From an uncultured Clostridia bacterium (GTDB lineage Bacteria > Bacillota > Clostridia > TANB77 > CAG-508): a DNA stretch of 64,000 nt. The DNA lies in the NCBI GenBank assembly GCA_947625835.1, contig CANQPY010000001.1:1-64000 (forward strand), given 5' to 3'. A program made the position numbers and the translations under genes. Shown piece by piece: positions 21,627-32,093 of this stretch; the stretch's first letter is position 1, and every line of letters starts with the position of its first letter. The notes beneath the pieces are model-generated. The model had not been told where the DNA came from and ran no database searches. It was given only the letters and a program-made list of their open reading frames with translations.

Positions 21627-22505
21627 ATGTTTCTGCAGTTAGAACACAATACACCAGAAGTATATAGTGAAAAATCAAGAGATTTTCAATTATTTTGTAG
21701 AATATTCAATATTTATTTAAACGCACTAATAGAACAATCTAACAAAATAATCTATAATACTGATGTGGATAGCCTAAATGAAAATCTACTATATCTGAAA
21801 GCAAGAAGGCTTGGTTTTACAACACATAAATATTTTCCTCCTAATATTCTTAGAAACATATGTGAAACTTTCCCATCATTAATAAGAAGAAAAGGCACAG
21901 AACAGGCGATAAAAGATGCAGTCTATACAATATTATCAGTTAACAATTTAGTTACACTACTAGGTATTGATAGATTAAATCCAGATGATAAAAACGAAAT
22001 TAGTATTATAAGTAATGTAGAAGATGCAGAAATAGATTACATTTCAGAATTATTATCCTTTATAGTACCTGCGGGTGTAAAATGGAACTACGTAGCAAAC
22101 GTTACTAAGGAAGAGACTCGCAAACTACCCATTGAATTTGTAGATACTATAGTTAGATTTAGGGGGATTGGTAATACCATTGCTAGAATAATGAGTACAC
22201 CATTCCCTGGAGCTAACAACAACAATTATACCCCAGCAAGAGGCATAGATTGGGATTATCTGTATGATAATGGGTATAATAGGGACTGGGGTGAGGAAAA
22301 AGAAAACTTTAAAAAGCCGGGTGGGGATGATGCTAAAACCCAACCTTTCTATAGTAAAATAAATGTGGTTAAAATTGTGCGTAATATGACCACTGATGGT
22401 GGCATTGCTATTGAATGTATTAGAAATGAGATAAATAATAAGGATAATACAATTACAGTTGATAAAGATGCAACACCCCTTAAAATCACTAATGGAGGTA
22501 ATTAA
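21627..22505 (+). CDS. Tail protein I-like baseplate protein
   Basis: 292 aa, follows gpJ-like gene; 'LLYLKARRLGF...IRRKGTEQAIKDAVYTIL'. Confidence 0.5.
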   Translation: MFLQLEHNTPEVYSEKSRDFQLFCRIFNIYLNALIEQSNKIIYNTDVDSLNENLLYLKARRLGFTTHKYFPPNILRNICETFPSLIRRKGTEQAIKDAVYTILSVNNLVTLLGIDRLNPDDKNEISIISNVEDAEIDYISELLSFIVPAGVKWNYVANVTKEETRKLPIEFVDTIVRFRGIGNTIARIMSTPFPGANNNNYTPARGIDWDYLYDNGYNRDWGEEKENFKKPGGDDAKTQPFYSKINVVKIVRNMTTDGGIAIECIRNEINNKDNTITVDKDATPLKITNGGN

Positions 22506-22507
22506 TC

Positions 22508-23119
22508 TTGAACATATTACAATATAAAGGGAGAGTAATTATCTCCAGATTAAATTCCGAAACTCTACAGCCTATAGCAGATAGTATTACAGAACTAACT
22601 AATAGTGGAACCAACTATTTATGGGAATTACTTTGTTACTTGTTATATAGGGGTACTCAGGGAGATGCAACGGATGATAGCGTAAAAATACCTGGTGCTA
22701 TAGATATTGGGTATTTTAAGAATAATATCAATACTGAGAGTATTAATGATATAGATGAAGCGGGCTTTACTTCTATATTATCAAGTGGAGGTAACTTATT
22801 TGTATCAAGTAAATTAACTATAGCGGATCCAAAAACTTCTAAATCTATACCCACTGCATTGCTAGAGGTGGAATCTTACTTCACAAAAGCCAATTTCACC
22901 CAATATTCTAATGACAAAGGGAGTATTTACATAGTATTAAAAGATAAAGAAGTAAGAAATAATCTTGTAGGAGTAGGAAATCACATATTAGCTGTAGTAA
23001 ATACAGGTAGTACAAACTATGATATAGAAGAAACAGAAACCCAAGCTATCAAATGGCAATTAAGTTTCCAAAATGGAAACCCTGAATCAAGCAAAACATC
23101 ATCAGTGCAAAAGGAGTAA
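22508..23119 (+). CDS. Hypothetical tail protein
   Basis: 203-aa ORF between baseplate and fibre genes. Confidence 0.4.
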   Translation: MNILQYKGRVIISRLNSETLQPIADSITELTNSGTNYLWELLCYLLYRGTQGDATDDSVKIPGAIDIGYFKNNINTESINDIDEAGFTSILSSGGNLFVSSKLTIADPKTSKSIPTALLEVESYFTKANFTQYSNDKGSIYIVLKDKEVRNNLVGVGNHILAVVNTGSTNYDIEETETQAIKWQLSFQNGNPESSKTSSVQKE

Positions 23120-23125
23120 TAGATC

Positions 23126-24433
23126 ATGGGATATGTAGTAAGCAATGCCATAAGAATATTTCCTACATCTAATAGAAGCCTAGGCCCTACAGGCACTAAC
23201 TGGGTTACTGAGCATAATCTAGCTGGGATTATTGCCAACTTAGCAAACAAAAAAGGATTTGTTGTCTCTGACACTGATAATGGTTTCAATAAAAGTTGGG
23301 GTGCAGCTAATAATACCGATTTTGAATTTTATATAAAAGGATATTATGTAAAAGCTAAGATAAGTGCTATTTATGCAGCAGTTGGAGCAGCAACTGAAGT
23401 TTATGCAAAAGTAGACTTTATAGACTCAATAAATGGGGATGAATCATTTAAATATTTAAATGGTTCAGATAATGATTCTAGCAATAATGGTAAATGTACA
23501 CTTATCTCCTTTAATAATACAGGCAGTTCTGGAGATTCCAATGCCCTTAAGTTATTTGACATAGTAGACAATAGCAATATTAGCGTACCAGATAGTTCCA
23601 GAATAAACTTTGTACATCTTCTTCTAGATGGTGGTGTGATTGGTACAAAGGGGGAAATAAATGTTCGGAAAGATGGTAAGATTACAATAGATAATAATGG
23701 TACAATAGATAATAATGGTACAATAGATAATAATGGTACAATAGATAATAATGGTACAATAGATAATACTAATGGTAAGATTACTGGTGGTAGTCTTACG
23801 CACGTTAATATTGGACCTGAAGAAAAAAATGAAAGTAGTTTTGCAGGTAATATTGGAATATCCAACATTACAGATAGTCTAACTATCGAAGAAAGTGCAA
23901 CTCTTCATAATCTGGGTACTATTGATAATAGTGCGCACTCGGGTATTATTAAAGGTGGCCTATTACAAGGTGAAATTTCAGGAGGAGAAGATACTGGTAT
24001 TCTTAATGATACTAGCGAAACCACTACCAATACTAATGCTTGCATATCAAATATACAGGTGTCAAATATTGTACTTAAAAATACCAAAATTGCTGCTGGT
24101 GCTATTAGTATGGGTGTAAAAAGTAATAATGCGATACTATATGGTACATTTAATTTTGGAGACACCAGCAGTGCACCCTACAATAAAAAAGCAACAATAA
24201 AAATTAATGATTTTAGCATAGTGGGAGGAGATGCGAATGGCTCAAATATCCCCGCAGCCGTAAGTGGTACGTTGAAATGTAGAGAATCAGGAAAAACTTT
24301 TACCATAGATACCGTAACTCTAAAAAGTTTCACTCTAACTAATAGTAGTGGGGGCATCTCAGTAAAATCAGATGGGGATGCAGCAGCCAGAAATCTAGCA
24401 AAACTCTTCACCTTTGATGATGGCACACTTTAA
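23126..24433 (+). CDS. Repeat-containing tail fibre-like protein
   Basis: 435 aa, Asn/Gly-rich, TIDNNG hexapeptide repeats typical of beta-solenoid/fibre proteins. Confidence 0.6.
   Translation: MGYVVSNAIRIFPTSNRSLGPTGTNWVTEHNLAGIIANLANKKGFVVSDTDNGFNKSWGAANNTDFEFYIKGYYVKAKISAIYAAVGAATEVYAKVDFIDSINGDESFKYLNGSDNDSSNNGKCTLISFNNTGSSGDSNALKLFDIVDNSNISVPDSSRINFVHLLLDGGVIGTKGEINVRKDGKITIDNNGTIDNNGTIDNNGTIDNNGTIDNTNGKITGGSLTHVNIGPEEKNESSFAGNIGISNITDSLTIEESATLHNLGTIDNSAHSGIIKGGLLQGEISGGEDTGILNDTSETTTNTNACISNIQVSNIVLKNTKIAAGAISMGVKSNNAILYGTFNFGDTSSAPYNKKATIKINDFSIVGGDANGSNIPAAVSGTLKCRESGKTFTIDTVTLKSFTLTNSSGGISVKSDGDAAARNLAKLFTFDDGTL
23684..23773 (+). repeat. 18-bp in-frame tandem repeat ACAATAGATAATAATGGT (4 perfect + 1 partial)
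   Basis: Read directly; encodes (TIDNNG)n. Confidence 0.95.
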
Positions 24434-24457
24434 TAATATTAATATTTAATATACTAA

Positions 24458-24494
24458 CGCAGATCTTTTTTTTTTAAGATCTGCGCTTTTTTTT
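24458..24494 (+). terminator. Rho-independent terminator at end of tail module
   Basis: CGCAGATCTT-T8-AAGATCTGCG followed by a T run. Confidence 0.95.
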
Positions 24495-24543
24495 ACCTTC
24501 AATAGTGTATAGAATAATGAATAACTAATGTTGGAGATTATAT

Positions 24544-24873
24544 ATGATAATTAAAGATAAAAAAGAGCCAGTAATTATATGCCCCAGATGTGGTAGGGAA
24601 TATCTCCCAGCAGAGATATTTATACCTAAAGCCTTTTTTGGTCATCCTGAAGATATTGAAAGGACACCCGCAGGAAAAATAGATGTATATGAAGGATCCC
24701 CAATGTGCCTAACAGAAGAATATAAATGTGATGGATGTGACCTGTCTTTTGAAGTTACGGCAGATATTAAATTTAAGGTAAAAGAAAAAGTAAAAGAAGA
24801 ATTTAATTCAGTTTATGCATCTTCAATTCCTCAAAAGATAGCATTATTTGAGGATATAAATGATGTTAATTGA
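24544..24873 (+). CDS. Zinc-ribbon protein
   Basis: CPRCGREY...CDGCDLSFE. Confidence 0.55.
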   Translation: MIIKDKKEPVIICPRCGREYLPAEIFIPKAFFGHPEDIERTPAGKIDVYEGSPMCLTEEYKCDGCDLSFEVTADIKFKVKEKVKEEFNSVYASSIPQKIALFEDINDVN

Positions 24874-26539
24874 GGAAAAAATTTCAAGAAAGGTACCAGG
24901 AGAAACTTCACTTTTTCTTTCTTTTGAATATAATAAAGAGTACCTAGAAATTATTAAACAATGTGAGGGGGCCCATTTTGATAAAAAATCTAAAACTTGG
25001 GAATTACCCCTTTCTAATCTTGCTAAACTCTTAGATAATTTTTGTTTATATGAAGATATAGAGCTAAAATTATTAAAACATCAAGAGGAAGACAAAACTA
25101 TAAAAAGTCATCCCTTAAGTAAATATAAACTATCCTTATATAACCACCAGATAGACGCAATAAATTATGGTCTAGATCATAATAAATGGTTATTACTAGA
25201 TGCACCAGGATTAGGTAAAAGTTTCAGTATAATAGCACTAGCTCAAGAATTAAAATTGAAACAAAATATAAATCACTGCTTATTAATATGCGGACTTAAT
25301 GTACTAAAAAACAATTGGCGAAAAGAAATCCAAAAATGCACTGACCTAGATTGTATTATATTGGGAGAGAAAATAAATAGAAAGGGAAGAAGAATTATAG
25401 GGTCTATCCCTGAAAGAGTAGCCCAGTTAAACAATCCAATAAATGAGTTTTTCATCATCACTAATATTGAAACCCTAAGAAATGACAACATACTTAAAGC
25501 GCTACTTAATGGTCCTAATAAGCCAGATATGTTAGTAATAGATGAAATGCAAACATGTCTCAACCCTTCAGCTCAACAAACATCCAATTTACTTAAACTT
25601 AATAAAACCCCATATATTGTAGGGGCCACTGGAACCCCTATAATGAATTCCCCATTAGATACTTATGTACCCTTAAAATTAATAGGTGCAGATAGAAGCA
25701 CATTTACAAATTTTAAATACTATTATTGTTCTTTTGGTGGTCCTTTCCATAATATAGTATGCGGTTTTAAAAACATGGAAATATTAAGGGATATTTTTGG
25801 AAAATACTCTTTAAGACGCACAAAGGATCTACTTGATTTACCTCCAAAAACCATTATAAAAGAATATGTAGATATGGAAGAAGACCAAGCCCAATTTTAC
25901 GATAATATAAAACAAGGGGTAAAAGAACAGGTAGATAAAGTTGAATTAAATACGACTTCACTATTTGCAATCCTAACCAGATTAAGGCAAGCAACAGAAT
26001 GTACTTCCATCCTAACTACAGAAACTATAAGTACAGCAAAAATAGAAAGAGCTTGTAGTTTAGCTAAGGAGTTAATATCAAATGGTGAAAAAGTAGTTAT
26101 CTTTTGTAATTTTAAAGAAACAGTAAAAAACCTAGCCGAAAGGCTTAGAGAGTATAATCCTCTAATCAATACTGGAGACATTCCAGATACTATAATTAGT
26201 GAGAATGTGGATAAATTTCAAAAAGAACCCAAATATAAGATATTTATAGGAACTTATGCTAAATGCTCCACAGGATTAACTCTCACAGCAGCCTCAAACA
26301 TGATTTGCCTATCACAGTGTTGGACAGCTTCTCAAAATGAACAGGCACAAGATAGAATCCACAGAATAGGTACCCCAAACAAAGTTACAATATACTATTT
26401 AATCACTTCAGAAACAGTGGATGAAAAAGTAGATGAAATAGTTGAAGATAAAAGCGCTATAAGTGATTATCTAATAGATGGAGAGAAAATGTCAGAGCAA
26501 GCTTTGAAAAAACTTCAGAAGTATTTGGAAGACTTGTAG
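24860..26539 (+). CDS. SNF2/SF2-family helicase
   Basis: Walker A-like DAPGLGKS, DEMQ box, GATGTP, C-terminal QAQDRIHRIG. Confidence 0.85.
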   Translation: MMLIEEKISRKVPGETSLFLSFEYNKEYLEIIKQCEGAHFDKKSKTWELPLSNLAKLLDNFCLYEDIELKLLKHQEEDKTIKSHPLSKYKLSLYNHQIDAINYGLDHNKWLLLDAPGLGKSFSIIALAQELKLKQNINHCLLICGLNVLKNNWRKEIQKCTDLDCIILGEKINRKGRRIIGSIPERVAQLNNPINEFFIITNIETLRNDNILKALLNGPNKPDMLVIDEMQTCLNPSAQQTSNLLKLNKTPYIVGATGTPIMNSPLDTYVPLKLIGADRSTFTNFKYYYCSFGGPFHNIVCGFKNMEILRDIFGKYSLRRTKDLLDLPPKTIIKEYVDMEEDQAQFYDNIKQGVKEQVDKVELNTTSLFAILTRLRQATECTSILTTETISTAKIERACSLAKELISNGEKVVIFCNFKETVKNLAERLREYNPLINTGDIPDTIISENVDKFQKEPKYKIFIGTYAKCSTGLTLTAASNMICLSQCWTASQNEQAQDRIHRIGTPNKVTIYYLITSETVDEKVDEIVEDKSAISDYLIDGEKMSEQALKKLQKYLEDL

Positions 26540-26547
26540 AAAAATAG

Positions 26548-26574
26548 TTGACCATTTTTTATTTTTATTATAAT
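26548..26574 (+). promoter_or_regulatory. Promoter: TAGTTGACC ... TATAAT
   Basis: TTGACC at 26548, TATAAT at 26569 (15-nt spacer); shared with five other sites. Confidence 0.6.
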
Positions 26575-26676
26575 ATTACTAATGATAAGAAATAGTCACT
26601 AATATAAAAATAAAGAAGAGAAGTGGCTTATATAAAAGGTCAACTTCTCTTTGTTTTTCTTTTACAGGAGGCAACA

Positions 26677-27516
26677 GTGTTAAATACTTATAAGAAATCA
26701 TACGAAGAATGTGCAGATTTATTTATAACAGAGAATTGGCGTAAAATGAACAAAAATACCCTTGTTAATAAATATATCGAGGTGGAAAACAATCCTAAGC
26801 TAGCCAATGCTTATATGAGTGCAATTATTTGCAGATATTGGGGAGTATTAAGTAAATATTATAATTCCAGTTACAATAGTGTAGATAAATTTACATGCCA
26901 TGAATGGTTAGTAGGAGCAATTCTAAGAGCTATAAAACACAGGAAGTGGCTAGATCCAAATAATAAGCTGTATGGGGACCCAAATGGTCCAGATAAAGTA
27001 ATTAATAGATGTCTTGCAAGCGAAAGATTAGGTTTCTTTCAAAGTTCAAATACCTATAAAAGAAAACAAAACTATGGCATTGAAAGTATAGATAAAATTC
27101 AAGAGGATAATTCAGAATCTTCCCAAATTCCGCTGTATTTACCAAAAGATTTAGATGAAGGAACATTAAGTATCCATCAACTTATAAGTAATTCTTTTGA
27201 TAATAAAGATTACATTACATCATTTTTAATTGATGGTATAATTAATTATGATGTATTTGAACCTGCAAATAGTCCAAAAACCAAACTAGATTATAGCGTA
27301 TTTAGTGAGAAAAAATTACTAAGGCATTTAAGAGCCCTAAGCATACAATATATTAAAGATTTTGCGGATCTATTTAATAAACCTATAGATGAAGTTAAGT
27401 TAGCGGTGCAAGAATGTACATCATTAACAAGAACAAAGCTTAAAACCGCTGTAAATAAAAGCATAAAAAATTTAAGTAAACAATACACTAAATTATTAAA
27501 AGAATATAATAATTAA
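26677..27516 (+). CDS. Putative phage sigma factor-like protein
   Basis: GTG26677 preceded by CAGGAGG; CHEWLVGAILRAIKHRKWLDP...INRCLASERLGFFQSSNTYKRKQ resembles phage sigma-70-like proteins. Confidence 0.4.
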   Translation: MLNTYKKSYEECADLFITENWRKMNKNTLVNKYIEVENNPKLANAYMSAIICRYWGVLSKYYNSSYNSVDKFTCHEWLVGAILRAIKHRKWLDPNNKLYGDPNGPDKVINRCLASERLGFFQSSNTYKRKQNYGIESIDKIQEDNSESSQIPLYLPKDLDEGTLSIHQLISNSFDNKDYITSFLIDGIINYDVFEPANSPKTKLDYSVFSEKKLLRHLRALSIQYIKDFADLFNKPIDEVKLAVQECTSLTRTKLKTAVNKSIKNLSKQYTKLLKEYNN

Positions 27517-27528
27517 CAGGGGCGCTAA

Positions 27529-28251
27529 ATGGTTCTTGATCTTTTAAGCACAGATATGTATATTAGTTTTAATGTAAAATTAGCCCACAGAATTGGGCTA
27601 CAAGCTGCTATTTACCTTGGAGAGCTCCTCAATATTAATAAGAAAGCAATTCAAAAAGAAAAAATTATAGATGGTAATTTTTTTAAGCTAAATAGAGATT
27701 ATATAGAACAACGAACAACATTACAAAAGCAAGAACAAAAAGAATTAGACAAATTATTGGAGGAATTATCTATAGTCTCTATAGGTACTAATAAAGACAC
27801 ATTAAGCATAAATACAAATGCGATTACAGGTCTCTTATTAGATGATAATGCAGAATTGGTAGATAAAATATTGCAGCCTGTTAAGAAAAAAAGAATGACC
27901 AAACAGGAAGTAATAATCGCAAACTTAAAAAACAATATTCGTACGGATAATAGTGAATTAAAAAAGGCGTATGAAGAATGGATAGAAGCTGTAATGGCAA
28001 GGCAAGGATGGATGTCAGCTGCAAGTGTAAGAGATGGTCAAGATATTGTAGATAGATACACAAATAAAGATTTAGATGTGGCATTAAAAATAGTTGAAAT
28101 AGGCGCAATTAATGGACTTAGAGACTTAACATGGGCTATTAATACGTATGAAAAACAACTTAGAGAAGAAAGGGGTAAAAGATTAGGCTCAATTTCAACT
28201 TCTTCTTATACTGCTAGAGTTCCTGCACTTGCGGAAGACGAGGTGTTTTAA
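27529..28251 (+). CDS. Replication initiator/DnaD-like protein
   Basis: 240 aa upstream of DnaC-like loader; N-terminal winged-helix-like region and C-terminal 'MTWAINTYEKQLREE'-type tail. Confidence 0.45.
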   Translation: MVLDLLSTDMYISFNVKLAHRIGLQAAIYLGELLNINKKAIQKEKIIDGNFFKLNRDYIEQRTTLQKQEQKELDKLLEELSIVSIGTNKDTLSINTNAITGLLLDDNAELVDKILQPVKKKRMTKQEVIIANLKNNIRTDNSELKKAYEEWIEAVMARQGWMSAASVRDGQDIVDRYTNKDLDVALKIVEIGAINGLRDLTWAINTYEKQLREERGKRLGSISTSSYTARVPALAEDEVF

Positions 28252-28958
28252 TGATAGATTTAGAAAATTGTCCATATAAAACCAAATGTAAGAAATATAA
28301 TAATTCTCAATGTCCTATTCAAGATTTATCACAGCCTCAATTTTGTATTAAATTATTTAAGATAAATGAATTACAAGAGAAGGCATTGCTTACAGACAAA
28401 CAAAAGCAATATGTCCCTCTAAGATTAGATATTGATGGTTCAGATAGAGAAGCCTTTATTAGATTAAAACAAATAGAACAAAGCATAGAAAATTATATTG
28501 AAGGGGGAAATAACCTTTACATCTTTTCCAATAATACAGGCAATGGCAAAAGTTCCTGGGCTCTCAGATTACTTAATTCCTATTTTGAAGCCATTTGGTA
28601 TAAATCAGACATCACATGTAAAGGCCTATTTATAAATGTCCCTAAATTTCTTATTTCTTTAAGAGATAATATATCACAAAAGAATGATTATATCCAGCAT
28701 ATTAAAGAAAATGTATTATCTGCAGATGTTGTGATTTGGGATGATATTGCAACTAAGGGATTTACCACATTTGAAATGGAGAATATTTATAATATAGTAA
28801 ATAATAGAATGGATGAAGGAAAATCAAACTTCTACACTTCAAACCTTGCTGGAAAGGAATTGCAAGAAGCAATGGGAGATAGATTGTATAGTAGAGTAAT
28901 GAACGCCTCAGAAGTGTTAGAATTTGTGGGTGCAGATAAGAGAGGACTTAATAAATGA
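28251..28958 (+). CDS. DnaC-like helicase loader ATPase
   Basis: NNTGNGKSSWALRLL Walker A, VVIWDDIATKG Walker B, YTSNL sensor. Confidence 0.75.
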   Translation: MIDLENCPYKTKCKKYNNSQCPIQDLSQPQFCIKLFKINELQEKALLTDKQKQYVPLRLDIDGSDREAFIRLKQIEQSIENYIEGGNNLYIFSNNTGNGKSSWALRLLNSYFEAIWYKSDITCKGLFINVPKFLISLRDNISQKNDYIQHIKENVLSADVVIWDDIATKGFTTFEMENIYNIVNNRMDEGKSNFYTSNLAGKELQEAMGDRLYSRVMNASEVLEFVGADKRGLNK

Positions 28959-30235
28959 TTATTCAACCTCAATTTATTAACTATTTATTAAAATCTAAGG
29001 ATTCATCTCTAATTACAGTAAATAATCTAACAGATGATTTCTTTTCAGATTACAAAGATGAGTTTAATTATATAAGAAACCACCTACAACAATATGGTAA
29101 AATCCCAGATACTGAAACTTTCATAAGTATATTTCCCTCATTTGATTTATTTGATGTAGAGGAAAGCCCCAAATATCTTCTTGATGCTTTATATGAGGAT
29201 AGAAATAAAAGATACTTAGTAAAAAGTTTCAATTTAATCAGAGATGCAATCAATAATAATAATGTTGATAAAGCATTGAAAATCCAGAAAGAAACAAATG
29301 ATAAATTAGTCCAGGCAAAACATATTGAATCTGTAGATATCTTTAAAGATATAAGTAGATACAATGTTTTCCTTGATAAAATGACCGACTTTAATAAATA
29401 TTATGTCACTACAGGATTCCCAGAATTAGATGAAGTAATTGGGGGATGGGATAGAAAAGAAGAATATGCAACCATTATTGCAAGACCTGGTAAGGGTAAA
29501 TCTTTCATACTATTAAAAACAGCATTAGCAGCGGCAGAAAAAGGACTTAAAGTTGGATTATATTCAGGCGAAATGACAGCGAATAAGGTAGGTTACAGGT
29601 TAGATAGTTTAATATCCCACATTTCTAATACTAAATTAAATCATGGTAATGCAGATGTACAAATAGATTATCAAAAATTTATTGACAATATTAAACAAAA
29701 TATTCCGGGAACCATTGTAATATTAACACCCGCAATGGTTGGTGGACCTGTGGGGGTAGGTACCTTAAGAGCATTTATTGAAAAAGAAAAATTAGATATG
29801 CTTTGTGTTGACCAACATTCATTATTGTCAGATGATAGAGGTGCTAAAAATAATATTGAAAGAGCTGCCAACATATCTACAGATTTGAAATTACTTCAAA
29901 CTCTAACAGGCATCCCAATTATTACAGTATCACAGCAAAATAGGGAAAGAGTAGAAGAAAATGGTGCAGATACAAGAAATGTATCTCAAAGTGATAAAAT
30001 TGGTCAAGATAGTACCATTGTAATAGCATTGGATAAAAAAGATAATGTGCTTACTCTTAATTTAATCAAGACAAGAGACGGTGGGGAAGGAAACCACCTA
30101 AGGTATCTAATCAATCTTGATAAAGGATCATTTACATTTATTCCAGATGAAGAAGATGCAACTAAGGGATCAAAATGTGAAGACCTTAAAAATGAGTTTG
30201 AATACGAAACAAATATCATGGAGAATCCTTTTTAG
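28955..30235 (+). CDS. Replicative DNA helicase, DnaB family
   Basis: ARPGKGKS Walker A, LCVDQHSLLSDDRG, VSQQNRERVEE, DKIGQDSTIVIAL. Confidence 0.85.
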   Translation: MIIQPQFINYLLKSKDSSLITVNNLTDDFFSDYKDEFNYIRNHLQQYGKIPDTETFISIFPSFDLFDVEESPKYLLDALYEDRNKRYLVKSFNLIRDAINNNNVDKALKIQKETNDKLVQAKHIESVDIFKDISRYNVFLDKMTDFNKYYVTTGFPELDEVIGGWDRKEEYATIIARPGKGKSFILLKTALAAAEKGLKVGLYSGEMTANKVGYRLDSLISHISNTKLNHGNADVQIDYQKFIDNIKQNIPGTIVILTPAMVGGPVGVGTLRAFIEKEKLDMLCVDQHSLLSDDRGAKNNIERAANISTDLKLLQTLTGIPIITVSQQNRERVEENGADTRNVSQSDKIGQDSTIVIALDKKDNVLTLNLIKTRDGGEGNHLRYLINLDKGSFTFIPDEEDATKGSKCEDLKNEFEYETNIMENPF

Positions 30236-31233
30236 TGGAACTTATAATTAAAAATAAAACCATAAATGGTAATATAAGAACAATTCTTGAAAAACTTAAG
30301 GTTGATTCCAAAAAATTCAATTTATTAAGAGAAATGAAGGATTCAGGTGATGAATTAATTGTTACTTGTCCTTACCATGCTAATGGTATGGAGAAACATC
30401 CTTCAGGGGGCTTTTTAAATACAAGAAAAAATTCTAAAACCCCCTTTGGTTTTTTCCACTGTTTTGCTTGTAATCATAGTGCTTCATTACCTCAATTAGT
30501 TGCAGATTTTTTTGATAGTGATTTAGAAGTAGGTGAAGAATGGTTAATCAATAATTTTGGTGGGGATGTAATTTCAAATGTACTATCTTCTCCAATAGAA
30601 CTAAAACCAAAAGAAAATAATAAACCGCCCCTAGATGAAGCCATATTAAGGGAATTTGATTATTATCATCCATATATGTGGCAAAGAAAACTTACAAAGA
30701 AAATAGTTGATGATTTTAGAATTGGGTATGATCATATCCGTAATGCAATTACTTTTCCAGTATGGGATGAAAAAAACAATTTAAGATTTATTACAGCAAG
30801 ATCAGTAACATCAAAACACTTTTGGATTCCTAAAGATGCAAATAAACAAATATTATACTTACTTAACTTTGCAATTCAACAAAATGTAACTATATTAGGT
30901 ATTACAGAAGCTCAAATAGACGCATTAACATCTTGGAGTTATGGTTTTCCTTGTTGTGCTACATTAGGCAGTGTTTCAGATGAACAAATAGAAATACTAA
31001 ACAAATCAGGAATAAGAATATTTATCACTATGTTTGATAATGATGAATATGGAGAAAAATTCACAAACCACTTTAATAAAAAAATTAGAAAAGATGTTTT
31101 AGTATATAATTTAAAATTACCAAAAGGAAAGAAGGATATAAATGATCTTTCTTTAGAAGAATTTAACAAATGCCTAAATGAATTAGGTATAGAATATCGA
31201 ATAGAAGAAAATAAATTTGGAGGTGTCCAATAA
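30235..31233 (+). CDS. DNA primase, DnaG-like
   Basis: Zinc-binding CPYH...CFAC and Toprim-like 'GITEAQIDALTSW...FDNDEYGEK'. GTG start. Confidence 0.75.
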   Translation: MELIIKNKTINGNIRTILEKLKVDSKKFNLLREMKDSGDELIVTCPYHANGMEKHPSGGFLNTRKNSKTPFGFFHCFACNHSASLPQLVADFFDSDLEVGEEWLINNFGGDVISNVLSSPIELKPKENNKPPLDEAILREFDYYHPYMWQRKLTKKIVDDFRIGYDHIRNAITFPVWDEKNNLRFITARSVTSKHFWIPKDANKQILYLLNFAIQQNVTILGITEAQIDALTSWSYGFPCCATLGSVSDEQIEILNKSGIRIFITMFDNDEYGEKFTNHFNKKIRKDVLVYNLKLPKGKKDINDLSLEEFNKCLNELGIEYRIEENKFGGVQ

Positions 31234-32025
31234 ATGGGACAAGTAGATTATAGTAGTTTTAAGCAAAGAACAGCACAGAATAATTCAAATGGAAATAACA
31301 GTAACAGAGGTCCCAGAGTTGGGTATTTTACTCTTAAGCAAGATAGGGATCAAGCCATTGTAAGATTCATGATTGATTCACCAGACGATTTTGATATTGT
31401 TGCTGGTCACAGAATGATGATTAATGGATTTAATAGAATGGTAAATTGTGTTCGCGATATTCATGATCCAGTAGAAAGTTGTCCTCTTTGTACAGCAGGA
31501 AAGAAGTTAGAATATAGAATTTATATTCACCTTATTGAATATACAAGAGATGAAGAGGGTAAGATTGTAGCTACACCCAAGGTATGGGAACGCTCAACAG
31601 CTTACATTAATACACTAACAAATCTTCTTAACGAATATGGCCCACTTTCTGATAATGTTTTCAAGATTACAAGAAATGGCGCTGCAGGTACAACAGGCAC
31701 AACTTATGATATTACTTATTGTAGACCAGAGGTATATAAGCCTGAACTTTATGTTAAGGATGAATCACTTTTTAACGGATATAAGGCAGTAGGCAATGCT
31801 GTATTAGATTATGATGTAGATAAACTTGCAGAGCTTGTAAGTGGGACCGCAGAAGCACCAACTACAAAGAAGGAAGAACAGCCCGTGCAGGATTGCGCTC
31901 CTAGAACAGCTCCAACTACAGAAGCTCCCAGGACAGCTCATTCCGCAACTACTCCTCGTTCTGCTCCTACATATAGTGATCAGGATACATCCCAGCCTAA
32001 CATGCCAGGTAGAAGATTTTATTAA
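31234..32025 (+). CDS. Single-stranded DNA-binding protein
   Basis: Zn-binding CPLC, acidic/low-complexity C-terminus, primase-SSB-Pol order. Confidence 0.6.
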   Translation: MGQVDYSSFKQRTAQNNSNGNNSNRGPRVGYFTLKQDRDQAIVRFMIDSPDDFDIVAGHRMMINGFNRMVNCVRDIHDPVESCPLCTAGKKLEYRIYIHLIEYTRDEEGKIVATPKVWERSTAYINTLTNLLNEYGPLSDNVFKITRNGAAGTTGTTYDITYCRPEVYKPELYVKDESLFNGYKAVGNAVLDYDVDKLAELVSGTAEAPTTKKEEQPVQDCAPRTAPTTEAPRTAHSATTPRSAPTYSDQDTSQPNMPGRRFY

Positions 32026-32039
32026 TAAAGCAATAAACT

Positions 32040-32070
32040 TAGGGGTTGGTGTAACAGCCAACCCCTTTAA
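32040..32070 (+). terminator. Hairpin after SSB gene
   Basis: AGGGGTTGG..CCAACCCCT then short T tract. Confidence 0.5.
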
Positions 32071-32093
32071 TAAAATAAAAATGGAGGAAATAA

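Noticed and set aside
23684-23773. Short tandem repeats as a CRISPR array
   Set aside because: 18-bp direct repeats without spacers and in frame within a fibre gene.
23895-24119. ORF 23895..24119 (+); similarly 31841..32101, 43853..44071, 46900..47082, 53735..53959
   Set aside because: Each is wholly or largely internal to a better-supported gene in another frame.
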